In this document: piece after piece, positions 1-8,630 of the stretch
Layout: each line of letters opens with the position of its first letter
How positions within the stretch are numbered: the first letter of the stretch is position 1
Source of the DNA: Anaeromyxobacter dehalogenans 2CP-C
GTDB lineage: Bacteria > Myxococcota > Myxococcia > Myxococcales > Anaeromyxobacteraceae
NCBI RefSeq assembly: GCF_000013385.1
Contig: NC_007760.1
Coordinates: 930,001-994,000, forward strand
DNA length: 64,000 nucleotides
Direction: 5' to 3'
The notes under the pieces: generated by a model
Database searches by the model: none
The model's input: only the letters and a program-made list of their open reading frames with translations
Told to the model about the DNA's origin: nothing
Program-made: the position numbers and the translations under genes

Positions 1-248
1 CCGGCGCGTCGGTGCTGGCGATGGGGCTCGTCATCGTCCTCGTCTACCTGCTGATCTCGCTGAAGTGGGGCCCGATCGCCGGCCCGAACCCGTGGCACTC
101 GCGCGGCTACGAGTGGGACACCGCCTCGCCGCCGCTCCCGGAGAACTTCGAGGAGACCCCCGTCTACACGCGCGGACCGCACGAGTACGACGAGGACTCG
201 TACGCCAACCCTCCACCGGTCGCCCCCGAGCCGAAGCATGCAAGCTAG
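1..248 (+). CDS. ctaD: cytochrome c oxidase subunit I, C-terminal fragment
   Basis: This is the 3' end of a gene entering from the left edge; the open frame runs from base 3 to a TAG stop and gives 81 residues. It begins in the last part of a hydrophobic helix and continues into a polar tail containing WHSRGYEWDTASPPLPENF. A short tail of this kind, with a Trp-rich stretch and 'ASPPP.ENF', is typical of the end of haem-copper oxidase subunit I. The next gene, subunit III, starts 11 bases before this stop, as expected in a cox operon. Subunit I would carry haem a and the haem a3/CuB site, but none of the ligand histidines lie in this fragment. The identity rests on the tail and on the neighbours. 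Confidence 0.85.
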   Translation, partial: GASVLAMGLVIVLVYLLISLKWGPIAGPNPWHSRGYEWDTASPPLPENFEETPVYTRGPHEYDEDSYANPPPVAPEPKHAS

Positions 249-867
249 CCCGCTGGCACACCATTTCGAGAACATCGAGAAGCAGTCGCACGCCGAGCGG
301 CTCGGCATGTGGCTGTTCCTCGCCTCCGAGGTGCTCCTGTTCACCGCGCTGTTCGCGGCGTACGCGGTGTACCGGTACCTCTACTCGGACGCGTTCGCCG
401 AGGCGAGCCGCGCCATCGAGACCTGGTTCGGCCTGGTCAACACCATCATCCTGGTGACCAGCTCGTTCACGGTCGCGCTCGGCCTGAACGAGGCGGTGAA
501 GGGCAACGGGAAGAAGACGGGGCTCTGGTTCGCCGTGTCGGTCGCCTTCGCGATCGCCTTCCTCGCGCTGAAGGCGGTCGAGTACAGCCACCACTTCCAG
601 GAGGGGCAGCTCCCCGGCCGCTACTACTCCTTCCACGAGCTGCAGGCGCCGGGCGCGTCGCTGTTCTTCTCGCTCTACTTCCTCATCACCGGCCTGCACG
701 GCGTGCACGTGATCGTCGGCATGACGATCCTGGCGGTGGTGGGCGTGAAGGCGGCGCGCGGCAAGTACACGGCGGCGTACCACACGCCGGTCGAGCTGGC
801 CGGCCTGTACTGGCACCTCGTGGACCTCATCTGGATCTTCGTCTTCCCCCTCATCTACCTCGTGTAG
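238..867 (+). CDS. ctaE: cytochrome c oxidase subunit III
   Basis: A 209-residue integral membrane protein with five evident hydrophobic helices, the usual length for the short bacterial form of haem-copper oxidase subunit III. The first helix motif (RLGMWLFLASEVLLF), the internal Glu in 'ALKAVEYSHHF' and the final 'GLYWHLVDLIWIFVFPLIYLV'-like end are family hallmarks. Subunit III stabilises the catalytic subunit in the cytoplasmic membrane and is not itself a redox protein. The ATG lies inside the end of subunit I (11-base overlap), so translation is probably coupled. Subunit IV follows after 13 bases. Confidence 0.95.
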   Translation: MQASPLAHHFENIEKQSHAERLGMWLFLASEVLLFTALFAAYAVYRYLYSDAFAEASRAIETWFGLVNTIILVTSSFTVALGLNEAVKGNGKKTGLWFAVSVAFAIAFLALKAVEYSHHFQEGQLPGRYYSFHELQAPGASLFFSLYFLITGLHGVHVIVGMTILAVVGVKAARGKYTAAYHTPVELAGLYWHLVDLIWIFVFPLIYLV

Positions 868-880
868 GGAGCGACACCCC

Positions 881-1276
881 ATGGCCGACCCGCGACCGAT
901 CGCGCACGAGGAGCACCTCGCCACCCACCACGCGCACGGCATGCGCTACGTGGTGGTGTGGATCGCGCTGCTCGTGCTCACCGTCGTCACCTACGCCGCC
1001 TCGCGCGTCCACCTGCCCGGCGGCTGGCACGTGGCGGTGGCGCTGCTCATCGCCATCGCCAAGGGCGCGCTGGTGGCGCTGTTCTTCATGCACCTGTGGG
1101 ATCAGCGGGGCGCGAACCGCCTGATCTTCGTCACCTCGCTCGCGTTCGTGGCGCTGCTCATCGGGCTCACCATCCTCGACAACGCCACCCGCTTCCCGCT
1201 CGCGAACCCGCCCGGCAGCGCCGGCGCGCTGCCCTGGGGCGGCGCCGATCGCGATCCGCCGAAGCTCCCGCAGTAG
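881..1276 (+). CDS. ctaF: cytochrome c oxidase subunit IV (caa3/CtaF type)
   Basis: A 131-residue protein with three hydrophobic segments (about residues 24-42, 50-70 and 83-101) and a family signature around 'AKGALVALFFMHLW'. This is the prokaryotic cytochrome c oxidase subunit IV family (CtaF/CyoD-like), a small accessory subunit of caa3- and bo3-type oxidases. GGAG in 'TAGGGAGCGACACCCC' is a good ribosome site for the ATG at 881. It is the last gene of the oxidase operon. The remaining ~30 residues after the third helix are Pro/Gly-rich and poorly conserved. Confidence 0.88.
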   Translation: MADPRPIAHEEHLATHHAHGMRYVVVWIALLVLTVVTYAASRVHLPGGWHVAVALLIAIAKGALVALFFMHLWDQRGANRLIFVTSLAFVALLIGLTILDNATRFPLANPPGSAGALPWGGADRDPPKLPQ

Positions 1277-1343
1277 CCGCCCGCGCGCTTCCCCGCGCCC
1301 CGGGCGCTCCGTCCCGCGCCGCTCGCGATCCGACGGGGGCGTT

Positions 1344-1358
1344 CGCATCTCTGATGCG
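1344..1358. promoter_or_regulatory. perfect inverted repeat upstream of the ASRT cassette (candidate operator)
   Basis: CGCATC-TCT-GATGCG: 6-base arms and a 3-base spacer, lying 53 bases before the TTG start of the first gene of the cassette. Size and symmetry fit a dimeric repressor site. No matching regulator gene is visible next to it, so the regulator cannot be named. Confidence 0.35.
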
Positions 1359-1411
1359 GCGCCCCGCGGCGCGCCGGCTTCGGCGTCGCGGCGGGACGCG
1401 GGAGCCGCGCC

Positions 1412-1798
1412 TTGCGAGCCATCGGTCACCGCACCTGGGCCATCCCGGAGGGCTACCTGCCGCCCCGGGAGCGGCCGGAGAGCCGCGCGCTGGAGAGCCA
1501 CGAGGCCGCCTGCGTGCTGAACGCCGGCGACGAGGACGCGCACCTCGAGCTCCGGGTGTTCTTCGCCGACCGCGAGCCGGCCGGGCCGTACCGGCTCACG
1601 GTGGGCGCCCGGCGCACGCTGCACCTCCGGCTCGACGACCTGCGCGACCCGGAGCCCATCCCGCGCGGCACCGACTACGCCACGGTGATCCGGTCCGACG
1701 TGCCGGTGGTGGTGCAGCACACCCGCCTCGACGCGCGCCGCGCGGAGAGCGCGCTCATGACCACGCTCGCGTGGGCGGCGGAGGAGGAGGGGGCATGA
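1412..1798 (+). CDS. sensory rhodopsin transducer-like (ASRT family) protein
   Basis: 128 residues, collinear with the Anabaena sensory rhodopsin transducer family from end to end. Shared segments include 'TWAIPEGYLPP', 'FFADREPAGPYRLTV', 'LNDLRDPEPIPRGTDYA'-like and 'VVVQHTRLDARRAESAL'. ASRT is a soluble beta-sandwich protein that couples to a microbial rhodopsin in cyanobacteria; most homologues elsewhere have no rhodopsin and are thought to bind a small molecule such as a sugar. No rhodopsin gene is in this window. The start is a TTG; an upstream GGAG supports it weakly. The stop overlaps the next ATG (ATGA), so it is translated together with the ThDP enzyme. A role as ligand-sensing or substrate-binding partner of the adjacent catabolic enzymes is inference. 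Confidence 0.85.
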   Translation: MRAIGHRTWAIPEGYLPPRERPESRALESHEAACVLNAGDEDAHLELRVFFADREPAGPYRLTVGARRTLHLRLDDLRDPEPIPRGTDYATVIRSDVPVVVQHTRLDARRAESALMTTLAWAAEEEGA

Positions 1799-3576
1799 CG
1801 GTCGGCGAGTTCCTGCTGCGCCGCCTGGTGGAGTGGGGCGTCCGCCGCGTGTTCGGCTACCCAGGCGACGGGATCAACGGCATCCTGGGCGCGTTCCGGA
1901 CGGTGGACGCGCTGCGCTTCACCCAGGTGCGCCACGAGGAGATGGCCGCGTTCATGGCCTGCGCGCACGCGAAGTTCACCGGCGAGGTGGGCGTGTGCCT
2001 GGCCACCTCCGGCCCGGGCGCCATCCACCTCCTGAACGGCCTCTACGACGCGCGCATGGACCACCAGCCGGTCGTCGCCATCGTGGGGCAGACCGCGCGC
2101 GCGGCCATGGGCGGCGCCTACCAGCAGGAGGTGGACCTGCCCGCGCTGTTCAAGGACGTGGCGCGCGAGTACGTGCAGACGCTGATGGTGCCGTCGCAGG
2201 CCCGCCACCTGGTGGACCGCGCGGTGCGCATCGCGCGGGCGGAGCGGACCGTCACGACCATCGTGGTGCCGAACGACGTGCAGGGCCTGGAGTACACGCC
2301 GCCCCCGCACGCCCACGCCACCGTCCACAGCGGCGTGGGCTGGGAGGCGCCGCGGGTGGTCCCCGCCGCCCGCGACCTGCGCCGCGCCGCGGACGCGCTG
2401 AACGCGGGGCGCCGGGTGGCCATGCTGGTGGGCGCCGGCGCGCTCGGCGCCGCGCGCGAGGTCGCCGAGGTGGCCGACGTGCTCGGCGCCGGGGTCGCGA
2501 AGGCGCTGCTCGGCAAGGCGGTGCTGCCGGACGACCTGCCCTGGGTGACCGGCGCGATCGGCCTGCTCGGCACGAAGCCCTCCTGGAACCTGATGACCGG
2601 GTGCGACACGCTGCTCATGGTCGGGTCGTCGTTCCCGTACCCCGAGTTCCTGCCGAAGGAGGGCCAGGCGCGCGGCGTCCAGATCGACCTCGACGGCCGC
2701 ATGCTCTCCATCCGCTATCCCATGGAGGTGAACCTGGTCGGCGACGCGGCCGAGACGCTCCAGGCGCTCCGGCCGCTGCTGCGGCGCAAGGAGGACACGT
2801 CCTGGCGCGAGAAGATCGAGTCCGACGTGCGCCGCTGGTGGAAGGTGCTGGAGGCGCGGGCCATGAACCCGGCCACGCCGGTGAACCCGCAGCGGGTCTT
2901 CTGGGAGCTGTCCCCGCGCCTGCCCGACCGCGCCATCCTCTCGGCCGACTCGGGCTCCTCCGCGAACTGGTACGCGCGCGACGTGCGCCTGCGCGAGGGG
3001 ATGCTCGCGTCGCTCTCCGGCAACCTCGCGACCATGGGGCCGGCGGTGCCGTACGCCATCGCCGCCAAGTTCGCCTACCCGGACCGCGTGGTGGTGGCGC
3101 TGGCGGGCGACGGCGCCATGCAGATGAACGGCCTCGCCGAGCTCGCCACCATCTCGCGCTACTGGCGCGAGTGGTCCGACCCGCGCCTGGTGGTGCTGGT
3201 GCTCGACAACCGCGACCTCAACCAGGTGACCTGGGAGCAGCGGGTGATGGAGGGGGACCCGAAGCTCGAGGCCTCGCAGACCCTGCCGCCGGTGGACTAC
3301 GCGGGCTTCGCCGCGTCGCTGGGGCTCGCCGCGGTGAGGATCGAGCGGCCGGAGGAGATCGGGCCGGCCTGGGACCGGGCGTTCGCGGCCGACCGCCCGT
3401 GCCTGGTGCACGCGCGCACCGACCCGAACGTGCCGCCGCTGCCGCCGCACGTCACGCTGGAGCAGGCGAAGGGCTACCTCGAGGCGATCCTGAAGGGCGA
3501 CCCGGATCGCGGCGCGATGATCGTGCGCTCGTGGCGGGACGCGCTGGAGGGCGTGCTGCCCCACCGGAAGGGCTGA
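1795..3576 (+). CDS. thiamine diphosphate-dependent enzyme, pyruvate oxidase/PoxB-like
   Basis: 593 residues in the three-domain order of the acetolactate synthase/pyruvate oxidase superfamily: N-terminal PYR domain (about 1-170) with the cofactor-activating Glu in 'QVRHEEMAAF' (about residue 48), a central domain (about 190-330), and a C-terminal PP domain with the Mg-ThDP motif starting at 'GDGAMQMNG' (about 437) and ending at 'LDNRDLN', where the usual second Asn is Arg. Overall it most resembles quinone-dependent pyruvate dehydrogenases (pyruvate to acetate plus CO2) and related 'ThDP-requiring proteins'; acetolactate synthase or glyoxylate carboligase activity is not excluded. ATG at 1795 overlaps the preceding stop and has GGAGGAGGGGG just upstream. 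The next gene follows after one base. Confidence 0.85.
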   Translation: MTVGEFLLRRLVEWGVRRVFGYPGDGINGILGAFRTVDALRFTQVRHEEMAAFMACAHAKFTGEVGVCLATSGPGAIHLLNGLYDARMDHQPVVAIVGQTARAAMGGAYQQEVDLPALFKDVAREYVQTLMVPSQARHLVDRAVRIARAERTVTTIVVPNDVQGLEYTPPPHAHATVHSGVGWEAPRVVPAARDLRRAADALNAGRRVAMLVGAGALGAAREVAEVADVLGAGVAKALLGKAVLPDDLPWVTGAIGLLGTKPSWNLMTGCDTLLMVGSSFPYPEFLPKEGQARGVQIDLDGRMLSIRYPMEVNLVGDAAETLQALRPLLRRKEDTSWREKIESDVRRWWKVLEARAMNPATPVNPQRVFWELSPRLPDRAILSADSGSSANWYARDVRLREGMLASLSGNLATMGPAVPYAIAAKFAYPDRVVVALAGDGAMQMNGLAELATISRYWREWSDPRLVVLVLDNRDLNQVTWEQRVMEGDPKLEASQTLPPVDYAGFAASLGLAAVRIERPEEIGPAWDRAFAADRPCLVHARTDPNVPPLPPHVTLEQAKGYLEAILKGDPDRGAMIVRSWRDALEGVLPHRKG

Positions 3577-3577
3577 C

Positions 3578-4675
3578 GTGGCGCTCGGCCAGGCCACCGT
3601 GGAGCGGGTGCACGCGGCCGCGTACCGCGTGCCCACCGACGCGCCGGAGTCGGACGGCACGCTCGCCTGGGACGCCACCACGCTCGTGGTCGCGGAGGTG
3701 GAGGGCGGCGGCGCGCGCGGGCTCGGCTACACCTACGCGGACGCGGCCGCCGCGGCGGTGGTGAACGGGCTGCTCTCGGAGGCGGTGCGCGGCGCCGACG
3801 CGCTGGACGCCCCGGCCGCGAGCCGCGCCATGCGCCGGGCGCTGCGCAACGTCGGGCCCGCCGGCGTCGGCGGCATGGCGCTCTCCGCGGTGGACGTGGC
3901 GCTGTGGGACCTCCACGCGAGGCTGCTCGGGGTGCCGCTCGTCGCGCTGCTGGGCCGGGCGCGGCCCGCGGTGCCGGCGTACGGGAGCGGCGGCTTCTGC
4001 TCGTACGCGCCCGAGCGGCTGCGGGAGCAGCTCGGCGGCTGGGCGTCGGAGGGGTTCCCCGCGGTGAAGATGAAGGTGGGCCGCGACCCGCGCGCGGATC
4101 CGGAGCGGGTGCGCGCGGCGCGGGAGGCGATCGGCGCCGCGGGGCTGTTCGTGGACGCGAACGGCGCCTACGGACGCAAGCAGGCGCTGGCGCTCGCCGC
4201 CGCGTTCGCGGACGAGGGCGTCACCTGGCTGGAGGAGCCGGTCCCGTCCGACGACCTCGCCGGCCTGCGCCTCGTCCGCGAGCGCGCGCCCGCCGGGATG
4301 GACGTGGCGGCCGGCGAGTACGGGCACGACCCGGCCTACTTCCGGCGCATGCTCGAGGCCGGCGCGGTGGACGTGCTGCAGGCGGACGCGACCCGCTGCG
4401 GCGGGGTGACCGGCTTCCTGGCCGCGGCGGCGGTGGCGGCGGCGTTCGGCGTGCCGCTGTCGTCCCACTGCGCGCCGTCGCTCCACGCGACGCTCATGTG
4501 CGCGGTGGAGCGGGCCGCCCACGCCGAGTGGTTCCACGATCACGTGCGCATCGAGGCGCTGCTGCTCGAGGGCGCGCCGCGACCGTCGGGCGGCGCGCTC
4601 GCCCCCGACCTCTCGCGGCCCGGCCTGGGCCTCGAGCTCCGCGCGCGCGACGCCGAGCGCCATGCGGTGGCCTGA
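3578..4675 (+). CDS. enolase-superfamily enzyme, mandelate racemase/muconate lactonizing type
   Basis: 365 residues with a capping domain (about 1-125) and a TIM barrel. Active-site landmarks are in order: Lys pair in 'AVKMKVGRDP' (about 165), metal ligands in 'VDANGAY' (Asp), 'WLEEPVPSDD' (Glu) and 'VAAGEYGHDP' (Glu), then 'QADATRCGG' and the His in 'SSHCAPSLH'. This Lys/His arrangement is that of the mandelate racemase subgroup, which contains many sugar-acid dehydratases; the substrate cannot be read from sequence. GTG start one base after the ThDP gene's stop, so co-translated. Its place beside a ThDP enzyme and an FAD/Fe-S 2-hydroxyacid dehydrogenase fits catabolism of a hydroxy or sugar acid (inference). 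Confidence 0.88.
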   Translation: MALGQATVERVHAAAYRVPTDAPESDGTLAWDATTLVVAEVEGGGARGLGYTYADAAAAAVVNGLLSEAVRGADALDAPAASRAMRRALRNVGPAGVGGMALSAVDVALWDLHARLLGVPLVALLGRARPAVPAYGSGGFCSYAPERLREQLGGWASEGFPAVKMKVGRDPRADPERVRAAREAIGAAGLFVDANGAYGRKQALALAAAFADEGVTWLEEPVPSDDLAGLRLVRERAPAGMDVAAGEYGHDPAYFRRMLEAGAVDVLQADATRCGGVTGFLAAAAVAAAFGVPLSSHCAPSLHATLMCAVERAAHAEWFHDHVRIEALLLEGAPRPSGGALAPDLSRPGLGLELRARDAERHAVA

Positions 4676-7600
4676 GGGGGGAGGGGCGATGGAGCATCCG
4701 GAGGCGGGCGGTCGGTACCTCATCCCGGGGCTGGGCCGGTCGGCGGATCCGGCGGCGCGCCTGCGCGCCGAGCGCGAGCCGTACCGGCGCGGCGCCCCGC
4801 TCCCGGCGGAGGCGGCGCGGGCGCTGGCGAGCGATCTGTCCCGCGCGGTCGAGGGCGAGGTGCGCTTCGACGACGGGGCGCGCGCGCTGTACGCGACCGA
4901 CGGGTCCAACTACCGGCAGGTGCCCATCGGCGTGGTGGTCCCGCGCACCGTGGACGACGTCGTCGCGACGGTCGCCACCTGCCGCGCGCACGGCGCGCCG
5001 GTCCTCTCGCGCGGCGGCGGCACCAGCCTGGCGGGGCAGTGCTGCAACGTGGCCGTGGTGATGGACTTCTCGAAGTACCTCTGCCGCGTGCTGGAGCTCG
5101 ACCCGGCGCGGCGCCTGGCGCGCGTCGAGCCGGGGTGCGTGCTCGACGTGCTCCGCGCCGCGGCGGAGCGCCACCACCTCACGTTCGGCCCCGACCCGTC
5201 CACGCACACCCACTGCACGCTGGGCGGGATGATCGGGAACGACTCCTGCGGCGTGCACTCCATGATGGCGGGCCGCACCGCGGACAACGTGCGCCGCCTC
5301 GAGGTGCTGACCTCCGACGGCCTGCGCACCTGGGTGGGCGAGACCTCCGACGCGGAGCGCGAGGCGGTGGTGCGGGCCGGCGGGCGGAAGGCCGCGCTCT
5401 ACGCCGGCCTCGCGGCGCTGCGCGACCGCGTGGCGGACGAGGTGCGGGCCCGGTACCCGCGGATCCCCCGGCGCGTCTCCGGCTACAACCTGGACGAGCT
5501 GCTGCCGGAGCGCGGCTTCCACCTGGCGCGCGCGCTGACCGGCAGCGAGGGGACGCTGGTCACCTTCCTGCAGGCGGAGGTCCGGCTGGTGGACAGCCCG
5601 CCGGCGCGCGCGCTGCTGGTCCTCGGCTTCCCCGACGTCTTCGCCGCGGCCGATCGCGTCCCCGAGGTCGCGGCGCTCGGGCCCATCGGCCTCGAGGGGA
5701 TCGACGAGCGGCTGGTGGAGGACATGCGCCGCAAGCGCCTCCACCCGGAGCGGCTGCAGCTCCTCCCGGACGGCCGCGGGTGGCTGCTGGTCGAGTTCGG
5801 CGGCGCCGATCGCGCCGAGGCGGAGGCGCACGCGCGCCGCTGCATGGACGCGCTCGGCCGCGGCCGGGGCGCCCCCGCGATGAAGCTCTACGACGACCCG
5901 GCGGAGGAGGCGATCGTCTGGAAGGTGCGGGAGTCCGGGCTGGGCGCCACCGCGCGCGTCCCGGGCCGGCCCGACGCGTGGGAGGGGTGGGAGGACTCCG
6001 CGGTCGCGCCGGAGCGGCTCGGGGAGTACCTGCGCGCGTTCGACCGGCTGCTGCACGGCTTCGGCTACCACGGCGCGCTGTACGGCCACTTCGGCCAGGG
6101 CTGCGTCCACACCCGCATCGACTTCGACCTCACCACCGCGCCGGGCATCGCGCGCTACCGCGCGTTCGTCGAGGCGGCCGCGGACCTGGTGGTGTCGCTG
6201 GGCGGCTCGCTCTCGGGCGAGCACGGCGACGGCCAGTCGCGCGGCGAGCTGCTGGTGAAGATGTTCGGGCCGCGGCTGGTGGACGCGTTCCGCGACTTCA
6301 AGCGGCTCTGGGACCCGGCGTGGCGGATGAACCCGGGCAAGAAGATCGACCCCTACCGGCTCGACGAGAACCTGCGGCTCGGGGCCGGGTACGTGGAGCT
6401 CCGGCCGCGCACCGCGTTCGCCTACCCCGAGGACCAGGGCAGCTTCGGGCGGGTGGCGGCGCGCTGCGTGGGCGTGGGCGAGTGCCGGCGCGACGAGGGC
6501 GGCGTGATGTGCCCGAGCTACCGGGTGACGCGCGAGGAGAAGCACTCCACCCGCGGCCGGGCGCACCTGCTGCACGAGCTGATGCTGGGGGACCCGCTCC
6601 GCGGCGGCTGGCGCTCGCCGGAGGTGGCCGACGCGCTGCACCTGTGCCTCGCCTGCAAGGGCTGCAAGAGCGACTGCCCGATGAACGTGGACATGGCCAC
6701 GTACAAGGCCGAGTTCCTCTCGCACCACTACCGCGGCCGGCTCCGGCCGCGCGCCGCGTACTCCATGGGCCTGGTGGCCTGGTGGGCGCGGGTGGCGTCG
6801 CTCGCGCCGGGGGTGGCGAACGCGCTGGCGCGCACGCCGGGCCTGTCCGCGCTGGCGCGGCGCGCCGGCGGGATCGCCCCCGAGCGCGCGCTCCCGGCGT
6901 TCGCGCCGGTGACGTTCCGGCGCTGGTTCGCGCGCCGGCGCGCGGCGGCGACGGGCGCTGCGGGAGGGCGAGGACGGACGGTGGTGCTGTTCCCGGACAC
7001 GTTCACCGACTTCTTCCACCCGGAGATCGGCGTCGCGGCGGTGGAGGTGCTGGAGGCGGCCGGCTGGCGGGTGCGCATCCCGCGCCGGCGCGTGTGCTGC
7101 GGACGCCCGCTCTACGACCACGGCATGCTCGACCTGGCGCGGCGGCTGCTCCGCCAGGACCTGGACGCGCTGGCGCCCGAGGCGGAGGCCGGCACGCCGG
7201 TGGTCGTGCTCGAGCCGAGCTGCGCGGCGGTGTTCCGGGACGAGCTGCCCAACCTGCTGCACGGCGACCGGCGCGCCGACGCGCTGGCCGGCCGGACGCG
7301 GCTCCTCTCCGAGCTGGTGGACGAGGCCGGCGACGCCTTCCCGGTGCCGCGGCTCGACCGCCGCGCGCTCGTGCAGGTGCACTGCCACCACCACGCGGTG
7401 ATGGGCGAGGAGGCCGAGCGGAGGGTGCTCGCGCGGATGGGCGTGGAGGCCGAGGTGCTCGACGCGGGCTGCTGCGGCATGGCGGGCTCGTTCGGCTTCG
7501 AGGCGGGCGACCGGTACCGCGTGTCGATGGCGGTGGGCGAGCGCGGGGTCCTGCCGGCGGTGCGGCGCGCCCCGGCGCCCGAGCTGGTGCTCGCCGACGG

Positions 7601-7807
7601 GTTCTCGTGCCGGACGCAGATCGAGCAGGGCACCGGCCGCCGCGGGCTCCACCTCGCCGAGGCGCTGCGGCTCGCGGCGGAGCCCGGCGCCGCGGCGCTG
7701 GACGCGGAGGCGTGGGCGCGCGCCCGGCGGCCGCGACGGGCGGCGCGCGACGTCCTCCGCGAGGCGGCGCTGGTCGGCGCCGCCGCGGCCGCGCTCGCCG
7801 GGGCCGC

Positions 7808-8341
<534 letters not shown>

Positions 8342-8593
8342 GCTGCCCTCCTAGCCACGGGCGGCGCGCGCGGCAAGCGGGCGGGGAGATCCTTGCGCCG
8401 CCGGGCCGCAGGTGCGCACCGGCGCACGGCCGCACGGAATGCGCGCCGGCCCGGGACGGCGCCGGCGCCGTGCCCGGCGCGGGGCGGGCCGCGGAAAAGC
8501 ACCGCCGGGCCGCGAAGGTGCGCGCGGATGCGGCGCGGCGCACGCAGCGTGCGGGCAGGCGGCGCGCAATTCGTGCACGCAAGGTCGGTTGAT

Positions 8594-8628
8594 TCCCGGG
8601 TACGGGAGTTGCTATCCCCGGACCGGGA
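8594..8628. promoter_or_regulatory. two tandem TCCC-N6-GGGA inverted repeats before the degenerate NtrC-like gene
   Basis: TCCC-GGGTAC-GGGA at 8594-8607 and TCCC-CGGACC-GGGA at 8615-8628. The centres are 21 bases apart, two helical turns, so two bound dimers would lie on the same face of the DNA. The downstream repeat ends two bases before the ATG. They overlap the putative promoter and are a natural autoregulation site for the Fis-type HTH protein encoded next (inference). Confidence 0.5.
8598..8613 (+). promoter_or_regulatory. sigma-54-like -24/-12 promoter candidate
   Basis: GGGTACG-GGAG-TTGCT matches the TGGCACG-N4-TTGCW consensus at 10 of 12 defined positions and has the invariant GG-N10-GC spacing (GG 8599-8600, GC 8611-8612). 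An alternative sigma-70-like reading also fits: TTGATT at 8589 and TATCCC at 8613 with an 18-base spacer. Either would start the transcript only a few bases before the ATG at 8631. Confidence 0.45.
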
Positions 8629-8630
8629 AG

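Noticed and set aside
1412-1798. Photosensory function of the ASRT-like gene
   Set aside because: No rhodopsin or retinal synthesis gene is in the window and the linked genes are metabolic enzymes.
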